Below, in pieces: positions 1-7,459 of a stretch of DNA of 64,000 bases. The translations under genes were made by a program, and so were the position numbers. The DNA lies in the NCBI GenBank assembly GCA_052161645.1, contig CP197414.1; one strand, given 5' to 3'. Position 1 is the first letter of the stretch. Each line of letters begins with the position of its first letter. Below the pieces are notes generated by a model, which had not been told where the DNA came from, ran no database searches, and saw only the letters and a list, made by a program, of their open reading frames with translations. Source of the DNA: Laterigemmans sp052161645 (GTDB lineage Bacteria > Planctomycetota > Planctomycetia > Pirellulales > Pirellulaceae).

Positions 1-9
1 CAACATGTT

Positions 10-290
10 ATGAATCAGGAGTCTTTCCGCGACAGCTTGGCGACCAGTTTGCGTTCCCGTTTTGGCCAAAACCTGCCTGATGTAATCTAAGGTGCTAACG
101 ACGGGCTAATCACCACATTTGCGGTCGTTTCGGGTGTTACGGGTGCCAACTTGCCGGGACAGATTGTCTTGATTTTAGGGCTCGCCAACCTGTTGGCCGA
201 CGGTGTCTCGATGGGAGCCAGCAATTATCTGGCGAAACGTTCGCGAGGTAAAGCCGAAGTGCAGGATCAGGATCGCCGCAGCGCGGCTGC
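10..290 (+). pseudogene. VIT/CCC1-family metal transporter remnant (N-terminal part)
   Basis: The translated frame matches the first membrane segments of the vacuolar iron transporter (VIT1/CCC1) family. It shows GANDGLITTFAVVSG followed by ILGLANLLADG and ASNYL, which are family hallmarks. An in-frame TAA at 88-90 sits immediately before GANDG, where the family normally has an aromatic residue, so the gene is interrupted. After about position 290 the VIT match ends and the same frame runs into a GAPDH-like segment, so the later membrane helices are missing. VIT proteins export Fe or Mn from the cytoplasm, but no functional product is expected here. ATG at 10 is a possible original start; a start before the window cannot be excluded. 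Confidence 0.8.
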
Positions 291-339
291 CGAAGGCACC
301 TTCTATGAGCGGGCCAATTTGGTAGCTCAATCGGAAGAT

Positions 340-700
340 GTCGCCAGCAAAATGATGACGGTCGTCAAGGGTCTCACCCAACACATTGATGGGATCGCCG
401 TCCGCGTGCCTCTCGCCTGTGGATTGGTGGCCGATATTTTCGCGGTCACCAGTCGTGCCACGTCTGTCGATGAGGTCAATTCTATTCTCAGCGAAGAAGC
501 TAAGTCAGACCGTTATGAAGGCATCTTGGGGGGCTCCGTTGATCCTCTCGTCTCCGCTGATATTATCACCGGTTCCCTGGGGATCTATCGTGGATCAAGC
601 AATGACCCGCGTCGTGGGTGGGAACTTGGTGAAGGTGATGAGTTGGTGCGATAACGAATGGGGGTACGCCAGCCAATCAGTCAGGGGCAATTACCAATGA
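340..700 (+). pseudogene. gap: Glyceraldehyde-3-phosphate dehydrogenase remnant (C-terminal part)
   Basis: The region encodes the C-terminal part of GAPDH, the glycolytic enzyme that oxidises glyceraldehyde-3-phosphate. Visible family blocks are GIAVRVPLACG, EGILGGSVDPLVSADI, then GSIVDQAMTRVVGGNLVK and SWCDNEWGYA. The first two blocks are in frame 1 and the last two in frame 2, so a frameshift lies near 565-580. The NAD-binding N-terminal half and the catalytic Cys region are absent. The upstream edge is fused in frame to the VIT remnant; the exact junction between about 285 and 345 is not clear. The frame-1 reading ends at TAA 652-654 and frame 2 at TGA 698-700. Confidence 0.87.
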
Positions 701-1235
701 TCGCAGGATCCGCGCAGCCATCCCCACAATCGAGCATTGCCTTCAGCAAAAGTCGCGCTTACTGCTGATCTCTCACTTGGGTAGACCAGGGGGGACCGTC
801 AAGGCTGAGTACAGTCTCCGCCCCCTGGTGGCTGCCCCGCAGACGCATGTGGAAATGAGTGATGGAGGTATTCCTCCAGGTTGGCGAGGAATGGATATCG
901 GTCCACACACGATTTATGAATTTAAGGAAGTCCTCAAGTCGGCTGATACGGTGGTTTGGAATGGTCTGTTGGGAAAGTATTAGCAATCACCAATTCAAGA
1001 AGGCACAAACGCGATTGCTCAGGCCTTGGCGACCTTGTCAACCAAACCGATTGTCGATGGTGGGGAGACGGCCCAGGCGATTGATCAGCTAGTTTTGGCC
1101 GAAAAAATTGATCATATTCCCACCGGTGGTGGTGCCTTTCTGAAGTACTTGTAAGATCGCCAACTACCTGCGTTTGATGCGCTTCGTGATAGTCCTCAAG
1201 GGACTCCCGATCTGCAGCACGTCCGAGAGTCCTAA
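687..1235 (+). pseudogene. pgk: Phosphoglycerate kinase remnant with internal deletion and stops
   Basis: This frame encodes two separated parts of phosphoglycerate kinase. The N-terminal part reads AITNDRRIRAAIPTIEH followed by LLLISHLGRPGG and YSLRPLV. From about 840 it jumps to the C-terminal lobe, with GMDIGPHTIYEF, ADTVVWNGLLGK, and HIPTGGGAFLKYL near the end. The central half of the protein is deleted, the first roughly 30 residues are missing, and in-frame stops occur at 981-983 (TAG) and 1152-1154 (TAA) before the final TAA at 1233-1235. The remnant directly follows the GAPDH remnant, consistent with an ancestral gap-pgk order. No functional product is expected. Confidence 0.9.
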
Positions 1236-1267
1236 GCGCCTCCGTATAAGTCATTAAACGAAACGGA

Positions 1268-1297
1268 ATCAGCCGGAGCGCGCTAGCGTTGTGTTCC
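1268..1297 (-). repeat. 30-bp dispersed GC-rich repeat, copy 1 (reverse orientation)
   Basis: The sequence starts ATCAGCCGGAGCGCGCTAGC and resembles four other 30-bp copies at 21892-21921, 26041-26070, 26092-26121 and 26123-26152. All lie between genes. The shared pattern, read in the other orientation, is RGAACCGC, a variable GC-rich core with CTGGCGC or similar, then GCGGCTGAT. This copy is the most divergent. Confidence 0.6.
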
Positions 1298-1398
1298 TCT
1301 TATGTCGAGGTACTTAGCAGTATCCGCGGCTGGTCAGAGTAAGCGTCTTGGTCTAGGTTAAACAGAGATACTGGCCGTTTTTCTGTTTACCACTCGTT

Positions 1399-2160
1399 AT
1401 GGAGATCTCAGTGATTTCAGCCAAATTTCTTTTGATCAGCGATCTCGATGACACGCTTTTGGGTGACGATCTAGCGCTCGCACGGTTCGCTGAGTTTTAC
1501 GCGGTCCGACGTGACTCGCTATCGCTTGTATACGCCTCAGGACGCTTTTTTGAAACGATTCAACGAGACGTTCAACAGACGGCCCTACCCGAGCCGGTTG
1601 CCGTGATCGGCGGCGTCGGCAGCGAGATCCGCGACTATCCAGCCGGTCAGCTGAATCAAACCTGGGTTGACCGCATCTCGGCGGGCTGGTCCGCACAGCA
1701 AGTTCGCCAATTGCTGGCTGATCACCCTCAGTTGGAATTGCAACCCGAATCGGCCCAGTCAGATTTCAAGGTCAGTTATTACTTTGATAATGCCAAACCC
1801 GATCAGCTGGATCAATTAAAGCAGCAACTCTCTGAACATGACCTCGACGTCAGTATTGTTTACAGCTCAGCTCGCGATCTCGACTTTTTACCGGCACAGG
1901 TTGACAAGGGCACGGCGGCGGCCTTCATTGCCCAGCAACTCGGCTATGCGCAGAATCGCGTGATTGTGGCTGGTAACTCGGGGAACGATTCGCGATTGTT
2001 TGAGCATGATTTTGGCGGCGTGATCGTTGCCAACGCTCACGAAGAGTTGAAACAGTTGGGAGATCGCCCGAGGGCATACCTGTCGACTTTTGAGCGGGCT
2101 GATGGAGTCCGCGACGGGCTGCAGTATTGGATGCAATTAGAGTCTCCAGCAGTTTCTTGA
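1399..2160 (+). CDS. Sucrose-phosphatase-like HAD hydrolase
   Basis: This 253-residue protein is a HAD-superfamily Cof/SPP-type phosphatase, close in layout to sucrose-6-phosphate phosphatase, which releases free sucrose from sucrose-6-phosphate. HAD motif I is DLDDTL near residue 15, motif II is the Ser in YASGR near 46, the motif III Lys is in VDKGTAAAFIAQQLG, and motif IV is GNSGNDSRLF. The length (about 250 residues) is normal, and no frameshift is visible, although both neighbours are broken. The frame could also start at a later in-frame codon before the first motif. Substrate is inferred from motif pattern and from the sugar-metabolism neighbourhood; mannosylfructose-phosphate phosphatase or a related activity is an alternative. 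Confidence 0.75.
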   Translation: MEISVISAKFLLISDLDDTLLGDDLALARFAEFYAVRRDSLSLVYASGRFFETIQRDVQQTALPEPVAVIGGVGSEIRDYPAGQLNQTWVDRISAGWSAQQVRQLLADHPQLELQPESAQSDFKVSYYFDNAKPDQLDQLKQQLSEHDLDVSIVYSSARDLDFLPAQVDKGTAAAFIAQQLGYAQNRVIVAGNSGNDSRLFEHDFGGVIVANAHEELKQLGDRPRAYLSTFERADGVRDGLQYWMQLESPAVS

Positions 2161-2200
2161 GACCGTTCTATTCACCTTGTTGTGGAGGATATTTCCAATT

Positions 2201-2494
2201 ATGTATGCTCCCTCGAGCGAAGAGAGTCTAAGCGAAGAGGGGTGTCGTCGCGCGATCCAACAGATGCATATTTGCATCAGTGAATATGGTTTCTTGGCGA
2301 CGCCCACGCAGCGAGACAACTACCGTCGCGTCTGGGGTCGGGACAGCTGTATTATCGGGGCGACGGCCATGTTGACCGAAGAAGACGAGCTGATAAACAC
2401 TTGCTTGAGGACGCTGGAAACTTTGGTCGAATACCAAGGGCCGCACGGAGAGATTCCCAGCAACGTCGACCCTCGCACCGAACGATTTTTCTAG
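2201..2494 (+). pseudogene. Truncated glucosidase/glycogen-debranching-like remnant
   Basis: Only 97 residues remain. The segment YGFLATPTQRDNYRRVWGRD followed by SCIIGATAML matches the N-terminal part of the (alpha/alpha)6-barrel glycosidases of the amylo-alpha-1,6-glucosidase or alkaline/neutral invertase type, where the Tyr-Arg-Arg-Val-Trp-Gly-Arg-Asp block is conserved. These enzymes are normally well over 400 residues. The frame ends at TAG 2492-2494. ATG 2201 is preceded by GGAGG at 2183-2187, so the start region looks original and the 3' part has been lost. A sucrose or glucoside hydrolase next to a sucrose phosphatase would make sense, but the remnant lacks the catalytic barrel. Confidence 0.65.
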
Positions 2495-2584
2495 GTGTGG
2501 CATTCGATTGGCGGCACGAGCATTGCACGCTGATTCCTTAGATGCACAAGGTTTTTATCCAAATCCGATTTTGGAGAACGAATA

Positions 2585-2953
2585 ATGACAAAAGTGCCTT
2601 ATTGGATGATTCTTGGCGGCTTGCTGTTTGCCGCCAGTGGTGGCTGATTCTTTCGTTTTGCTTCGCGAATTTTGAGAGAAGTGCCCGATGAACTGGCTGG
2701 CGATGGTGTTTTCCGTTTTTCTGATTGTTTTGCGTATTGGTACCGCTTTTTCATACTGGGTATCCGCGGGCCTTGGCAGGGAACGGTCTGGTTTTTTCTA
2801 GTCCTGTTTCTGGGCACGATGGCGATCGGGGTTTGGGCAGAACCGGTGGGCCCACGGGCTTGGGGTGTCCCTCAGCTCGGCTTGATCGTGACCGCGATTT
2901 TCGTCGGGCTGCTAATTGCCATCACAACTTCATCGAAGGGCAGCCGCCGATAG
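2585..2953 (+). pseudogene. Small membrane protein gene interrupted by in-frame TGA
   Basis: Reading from ATG 2585 gives a start and a first hydrophobic segment (MTKVPYWMILGGLLFAASGG), then TGA at 2645-2647. The same frame continues without another stop to 2953, with two more hydrophobic stretches (around WFFLVLFLGTMAIGVW and LGLIVTAIFVGLLIAI). Restoring the TGA to a sense codon such as TGG would give a protein of about 122 residues with three membrane helices. I do not recognise the family. It is best treated as a recently inactivated gene, since its neighbours are also broken; translation of the downstream part from an internal start cannot be excluded. Confidence 0.55.
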
Positions 2954-2954
2954 C

Positions 2955-3182
2955 ATGTCAAACGGCTACCTTTGGAGGATAACGCGGAAGCGAGATGCCG
3001 GACGTGATGATGTCGGCGGTGAGCCTGAGACACAGCCCGCGCTGCTTGCCCCCCGTCAATCCATCAATGATGGAGAAGATGGAGCGGGGGCCGCGGCGGC
3101 CGTTAACGTGATATTTGGCTTTTTCGTAGTGTTCGCCATTATTCTAATTCTGATCCGCTTCTTCGCCCTCGTTGCACCCTAG
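2955..3182 (+). CDS. Small single-pass membrane protein, unknown function
   Basis: The 75-residue frame starts at ATG 2955, one base after the TAG of the preceding interrupted gene (2951-2953). The first half is polar and charged (MSNGYLWRITRKRDAGRDD), and the C-terminal 30 residues form one hydrophobic helix (VIFGFFVVFAIILILIRFF). It has no recognisable family. Its end overlaps the end of the convergent pfkB gene by four bases. It may have formed a small operon with the broken membrane gene just upstream, and may itself be a truncated relic. Confidence 0.4.
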   Translation: MSNGYLWRITRKRDAGRDDVGGEPETQPALLAPRQSINDGEDGAGAAAAVNVIFGFFVVFAIILILIRFFALVAP

Positions 3183-4117
3183 TTCACCGGCTCTGCGGAC
3201 ATCTCTGCATACAGCCGCTCGGCGTCTTCGCGACGACACAGCTCGGTTCCGTCGGTCATCACGGCGGCGCTACCGCAGGCGACACCAAAGCGGGCGGCGT
3301 CCGCCAGCGAATAGCCACGCTGGAGTCCCAGCACAATTCCGGCGACGGTGCTATCACCCGCGCCGATTTTACTTTTTATATTCACCGCGGGAGCCGCGAT
3401 GCGATGCTCCTCATCCGCCGTCACTACCAACACACCACCGCGCCCCAGCGAGATGATCAATACTTGCACTTTGCCACGGTCGATCAGTGCTTTGGCAACG
3501 TCTCTCGCGTCTTGATCGCTAGAAATATCATGGCCAGCCAATTGGCCGAGTTCCCGTTGGTTCGGCTTCAGCATGTAAACGGACTGCTCGACCGCTCGGC
3601 TGAGCGCTTCACCACCGGTGTCCACGATCACTTTGGTATCGTCCGCAACGACATCGATCACGCGCTCGTAGAAGTTGCTGTCGACGCCGGGTGGGAGACT
3701 GCCGCTGAGCACCAAGAACTTGGGTGGTTGCGGTAAATTAGCGATCGCGTCGACGCAAGCGGTTTGCTCTTGCTCATTAATTTGAGGACCTGGCATGCCG
3801 AAGCGGAATTGTTGTTCAGTTTCGGTTTCATAAATGATCACATTCTCTCGCGTGGCTGCTGCGATCGGCAGTGGACGAATCGGGATATCCTTTTGCTCCA
3901 GCAGTCTCTGCAGCAAATCGCCGATCGCCCCTCCGCGGGTAAAGCAGGCTGTTGCTTCGCCACCGAGCTGTTGAATTGCCACGGCCACATTCACGCCGCC
4001 ACCCCCCGGATCAGATCGTTCGTTTTCGCAACGGAGCTTAATATCGGGAGCTACTCGCCCGACCGAGGCGCTGCGGTCGACCGTGGGGTTGATCGTCAGG
4101 GTAAAAATTTCGCTCAT
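3179..4117 (-). CDS. pfkB: 6-phosphofructokinase, PfkB (ribokinase) family
   Basis: This is a 312-residue PfkB-family sugar kinase, closely resembling E. coli PfkB in length and motif order. It phosphorylates fructose-6-phosphate with ATP in glycolysis; tagatose-6-phosphate or fructose-1-phosphate are possible alternative substrates. The N-terminus FTLTINPTVDRS, the glycine-rich substrate motif PGGGGVNVAVAI near residues 37-48, LSGSLPPGV, KPNQRELGQL and the catalytic anion-hole motif GAGDSTVAG near residue 255 are all intact. The start was set at ATG 4117 (MSEIF...), because the 53 residues upstream in the same frame have no family match. It is one of only two apparently complete enzymes in an otherwise broken glycolytic region. 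Confidence 0.88.
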   Translation of the reverse strand: MSEIFTLTINPTVDRSASVGRVAPDIKLRCENERSDPGGGGVNVAVAIQQLGGEATACFTRGGAIGDLLQRLLEQKDIPIRPLPIAAATRENVIIYETETEQQFRFGMPGPQINEQEQTACVDAIANLPQPPKFLVLSGSLPPGVDSNFYERVIDVVADDTKVIVDTGGEALSRAVEQSVYMLKPNQRELGQLAGHDISSDQDARDVAKALIDRGKVQVLIISLGRGGVLVVTADEEHRIAAPAVNIKSKIGAGDSTVAGIVLGLQRGYSLADAARFGVACGSAAVMTDGTELCRREDAERLYAEMSAEPVN

Positions 4118-4299
4118 GAACAACGAACCAGAATGAGTCATATATGTCTGCGGCTTGCCTGCTGGGCGGCAGGTGAGCAAGCCACACACAAGCCACACGT
4201 GAGCAAGCGATGCGCCATAAAATAGCGGCATTCTGGTATCGATGTTGCTGCGGCCTGCCTTTCTTGAATACCACAAGACTTACCAATGACAAATCATCG

Positions 4300-4327
4300 C
4301 AGTAAGCTTCACCTCCGGAGCTTACTG
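4300..4327. repeat. Perfect inverted repeat with 10-nt loop
   Basis: The arms CAGTAAGCT (4300-4308) and AGCTTACTG (4319-4327) are perfectly complementary around a 10-base loop. The hairpin sits exactly where the start region of the aldolase fragment should be, and no start codon remains in that frame between the TAA at 4303-4305 and GTG 4363. It may be a scar or a transcript hairpin. Confidence 0.6.
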
Positions 4328-4503
4328 TCGACGCCATCGCGCAACAGCTAGGTGATCAGGCGGTGCATTTACTGCAGCACAAATGCGAGACAATTCCTCG
4401 CTCCATGCTGAGTCTGCCGGGCCCAGACTTCGTCGATCGCGTGTGGGCCGTCTCTGATCGGTCGCCTGGCGTGTTGCGCTCCATGCAGCAAATGTTCAAC
4501 CAC
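4318..4503 (+). pseudogene. Class I fructose-bisphosphate aldolase N-terminal fragment (part of a three-way fusion frame)
   Basis: The frame encodes LTVDAIAQQLGDQAVHLLQH, then TIPRSMLSLPGPDFVDRVW and SDRSPGVLRSMQQMFNH. This is the N-terminus of archaeal-type class I fructose-1,6-bisphosphate aldolase, which normally continues into a TIM barrel carrying the Schiff-base Lys. The barrel is missing. The aldolase match stops at Asn-His near 4498-4503, where the frame passes directly into a D-2-hydroxyacid dehydrogenase. The original start codon is absent; GTG 4363 is the first possible start in frame. Confidence 0.85.
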
Positions 4504-4890
4504 GTGCCAGCCAACTCGCACACTTACCATCTGATCGGCGAGGAAGAGTTCAAGCAGATGAAGGACGGAGTCGTGTTGCTAAATACGGCGCGCGGTTCCC
4601 TGATCGATGAAAAGGCCATGGTGCGGGCACTTTCGGTTGCCAAGCTGGTCGGCGCTGGGCTCGATGTGTTGCCGCAGGAGCCTGTGATCCGCGAGGAGGC
4701 AGAATTATTGCGCAGCGTTTACGAAGCGGGAAACCCGCTGGATTCGCTGTTGGCGGGCCAAGTTTTGATTCGCATTTGGAATGTGGTGGTGACGCCACAC
4801 AGTGCCTTTAACACCCGAGATGCTGTGCAGCGGATCGTAACAACAACCGCCGAACACATTCAATCCTTTCTGGATGGGGAGCTGCAAAAC
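4501..4890 (+). pseudogene. D-lactate-type 2-hydroxyacid dehydrogenase C-terminal fragment
   Basis: This is the middle part of the fusion frame. The blocks HVPANSHTYHLIGEEEF, MKDGVVLLNTARGSLIDE, LVGAGLDVLPQEPVI, and VVVTPHSAFNTRDA belong to the NAD-dependent D-isomer 2-hydroxyacid dehydrogenases, which reduce pyruvate to D-lactate in the D-LDH branch. The conserved Arg (TARGS), Glu (PQEP) and catalytic His (TPHSAFN) are all present. The N-terminal half, including the GxGxxG dinucleotide motif, is missing. The match ends around the residues GELQN at 4876-4890. Confidence 0.85.
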
Positions 4891-5223
4891 AAGGTCGGAT
4901 TAAAACTGGCCTTGGAGTTTCTTAACCTGACATCCAAGCTGTGGTTTGTGTTTAACTTACGTGATCATGATGCCAAACGCTTTAATAACGACATCCTTAG
5001 AAACCGCTGGCTATGGGTGGCGATCGGTTTGTGCATTTGTTTGCTGCTGGCTGCCGTTTATTTGCCTGGGCTATCTGACGTGCTGCAGACCCGCCAGCTG
5101 AATGCCACCGGTTGGGGCTTGGTCTTGCTGTTAAGCCTGGCTCCCGCGCTGTTGGGGTTAGTCGTGCCAGGCATGCGCTTTTATTCAGCCGGAAAGCGAC
5201 ACCAGTCGACTGACGAAGATTGA
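4891..5223 (+). pseudogene. P-type cation ATPase C-terminal fragment
   Basis: The last third of the fusion frame encodes NLTSKLWFVFNLRD and NDILRNRWLWVAIGLCICLL, then AAVYLPGLSDVL and a final hydrophobic helix. This is the layout of the last membrane helices of Ca2+- or cation-transporting P-type ATPases (the C-terminal cation ATPase region). The phosphorylation domain and all earlier helices are missing. The frame is open to the TGA at 5221-5223, so a chimeric membrane-anchored protein could in principle be made, but three-part fusion of unrelated enzymes is best read as a deletion product. Confidence 0.75.
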
Positions 5224-5361
5224 AGGCAAAGCTTTATCCAAAAATCAAAGAAGACCGCGACTCTTGATGTTTGGCTTTTGGTGGAGGTGTAAGTTGCTCT
5301 CCCCTGGATGGACCCGGGGTTGGCGGTGGGTTAAAGTTGGAACCATGCTCGTTCAAGAAGC

Positions 5362-6183
5362 GTGATTATCTCGCCTGCGGAAAACCCGCGTCCTTTCCTC
5401 CCCCGCCTCGAATCGCAGTACCGCCACATGGAACTTGGCAAGCTTACTTGGCCGACGGTTGCGGCCCTCGATCGCGACATTCCAGTGATGATTCCTGTGG
5501 CGGCTCTCGAACAGCACGGTCATCACATGCCGTTGCTGACCGACAGCATGTTGCTGGGGGAAATTGTCAAACGGGTTGAGCGGGAGTTTTCAGAGCGGCT
5601 GTTGGTGGCCCCGCTAATGTGGCTGGGGAATTCGCATCATCATTTGGATTTCCCTGGCACACTTTCCGGCGAACCACGAGTTTGGTTGGATCTACTCAGC
5701 GGCTTGATTGACAACTTTATTCATCATGGTTTTCGTCGCATCTTCGTTTTGAATGGGCATGGCGGAAACGATGTGCCGGGTAAGCAAGCTATTTTTGAGT
5801 TGCGGCAGCGGTATCGAACTCGTGAAGATTTGTTGCTGTTGTTTGCCACGTACTGGAGCTTTGCACCGGAGGTGGCGAGCAGTTTGCAATTGGAACAACC
5901 CGAGATGGGACACGCTGGCGAGTGGGAAACCTCGATGATGCTGCGACTCCACCCGGAGCTCGTGGATTCCCACAAAGGTGTCGACGAAGTTCCTGCGGGC
6001 AACCCCTTCTTGCCCGCTCAACGGGCCTGGATCATGCCCGATCGCTCACTGGCTGGTCATGTCGGCAAACCTTCCGTGGCGACCGGGGAAAAGGGCGAAC
6101 AGTTATTCGCCACCTTCTCGGCGAGCGTCGCTTCTTTTGTCTATCGCGTCATCGATTGGAACGGCAGTTCCTGGGAAGGATGA
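5362..6183 (+). CDS. Creatininase-family amidohydrolase
   Basis: The 273-residue protein belongs to the creatininase (creatinine amidohydrolase/FAPy deformylase) family, metal-dependent enzymes that open cyclic amides or formamides. Family motifs are ALEQHGHHMPLLTD (normally EQHGPHLPLGTD), the block GNSHHHLDFPGTLSG, VLNGHGGN, and the metal-ligand Glu in HAGEWETSMML. Two starts are possible: GTG 5362, with AAGAAG just upstream, or ATG 5428 (MELGKLTWP), which matches the usual family N-terminus better. The stop is four bases before the transporter start, implying one transcript with the next two genes. Its specific substrate is unknown; a substrate brought in by the neighbouring MFS protein is an inference. 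Confidence 0.85.
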   Translation: MIISPAENPRPFLPRLESQYRHMELGKLTWPTVAALDRDIPVMIPVAALEQHGHHMPLLTDSMLLGEIVKRVEREFSERLLVAPLMWLGNSHHHLDFPGTLSGEPRVWLDLLSGLIDNFIHHGFRRIFVLNGHGGNDVPGKQAIFELRQRYRTREDLLLLFATYWSFAPEVASSLQLEQPEMGHAGEWETSMMLRLHPELVDSHKGVDEVPAGNPFLPAQRAWIMPDRSLAGHVGKPSVATGEKGEQLFATFSASVASFVYRVIDWNGSSWEG

Positions 6184-6187
6184 GCTT

Positions 6188-7459
6188 GTGAGTGCTAAGC
6201 TTGATGATCTGGGCAAAGGTGATGATCTCGCTGACGGCGAGGTTTCGCGAGTGGGTCGGCTGCGAGTCTCCTTCATTTGCACCCTCTTGCTGTTAGCTTC
6301 CGCGATCAACTACTTGGATAGGCAGACGCTCTCCAGTGCCTCGTCTCGGATCTTGGAAGAGTTAGATCTAACCAAGGAGCAATATGGTGATATCGAGGGG
6401 CTATTTGGCTATGGTTTTGTCTTGGGGTCGATCGTTTTTGGAGTTTTAGCCGATTGGGTCAGCATCCGTTGGTTATATCCGGCCGTGTTGGTTGCTTGGT
6501 CCGCGGCCACCGCTGCGACCGCTTATGCGGCAGATTATCAAGATTTGCTATGGTTGCGGTTTTCGCTTGGATTGTTTGAAGCCGGACATTGGCCGTGCGG
6601 TGTGCGGGTCGTTAGGCAATTGACTCGTGTCAGCGGCCGCACCATGGGAAATGGGTTATTGCAAAGTGGTACCTCGATCGGGGCGATTCTGGCTCCGCTG
6701 GTGATGTTGGCTTTGTTAACGGATGAAGTGGGCAGTTGGCGAACAGCCTTTTTGATTGTGGGGGCGGTGGGGATTTTTTGGGTTTGCGCGTGGTTCGCGA
6801 CGGTTCGTTCGGGCGACTTGACTTATGAATCACGACGTGAGCGCCAGCAGACGCCCTGGTCGGTTTTCTTCAGTCGACGTTTGCTGATCGTGTTGGTGGT
6901 GGTTTGTTTGATCAACACGACATGGCAAGTTCTCCGCGCCTGGTTGCACCTATTTCTCAATGAAGGTCGCGGTTATTCGGAGCAACAGACTTTGCTGTTT
7001 AATTCCGCTTGGTTTGTCGCCACCGATGTGGGATGTTTGAGCGTCGGCGTGTTTGTGTTGTGGTTGTGTGCTCGCGGCTTTACGGCCACCCGCGCACGGC
7101 AGATTATGTTTACCGCTTGCGCGCTGATGTGCATGACCATGCTGGGGCTGCCGTTTTTGCCCAACGGCTGGTTGCTACTGGCCGTCCTCTTAGTCGGCGG
7201 TGCCGGTGCGCTCGGTATGTTTCCTCTGTATCATGCTTTCACGCAAGATATTTCAGGCCGGCACCAAGGCAAAATTACCGGCTTGGCTGGGGTCACCGCT
7301 TGGTTTTTGGTGCCGCCAGCGCAAAAGTTTTTTGGTCGCCTAGTCGACGCCACCGGTTCTTATGACGTTGGCTTGGCCGCCGCCGCTGTTTTACCTGCCG
7401 CGGCTGCGGTGGTTCTCTGGGTTTTTTGGGGGAAAGAGTCAAATGCGCCAACAGAATAG
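6188..7459 (+). CDS. MFS transporter (anion:cation symporter type)
   Basis: This 423-residue membrane protein has about 12 hydrophobic segments and the major-facilitator signatures INYLDRQTLS in helix 1, FGVLADWVSIRW in loop 2-3 and RFSLGLFEAGHWP in helix 4-5. The last is typical of the hexuronate/organic-anion ACS subfamily, suggesting uptake of a small organic acid. The frame is open further upstream inside the creatininase gene, but GTG 6188, four bases after that gene's stop, gives a proper N-terminus before the first helix. Its 3' end overlaps the start of the Tat-exported protein gene by 17 bases, a sign of translational coupling. No truncation is visible. Confidence 0.85.
   Translation: MSAKLDDLGKGDDLADGEVSRVGRLRVSFICTLLLLASAINYLDRQTLSSASSRILEELDLTKEQYGDIEGLFGYGFVLGSIVFGVLADWVSIRWLYPAVLVAWSAATAATAYAADYQDLLWLRFSLGLFEAGHWPCGVRVVRQLTRVSGRTMGNGLLQSGTSIGAILAPLVMLALLTDEVGSWRTAFLIVGAVGIFWVCAWFATVRSGDLTYESRRERQQTPWSVFFSRRLLIVLVVVCLINTTWQVLRAWLHLFLNEGRGYSEQQTLLFNSAWFVATDVGCLSVGVFVLWLCARGFTATRARQIMFTACALMCMTMLGLPFLPNGWLLLAVLLVGGAGALGMFPLYHAFTQDISGRHQGKITGLAGVTAWFLVPPAQKFFGRLVDATGSYDVGLAAAAVLPAAAAVVLWVFWGKESNAPTE

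Noticed and set aside
2645..2647. TGA as a selenocysteine codon
   Set aside because: No SECIS-like hairpin was evident just downstream, the protein is not a known selenoprotein, and the neighbouring genes are also broken.
4141..4240. Short direct repeats GTGAGCAAGC around the pfkB leader as an operator
   Set aside because: The repeats are short, the spacing is irregular, and no regulator gene is adjacent.
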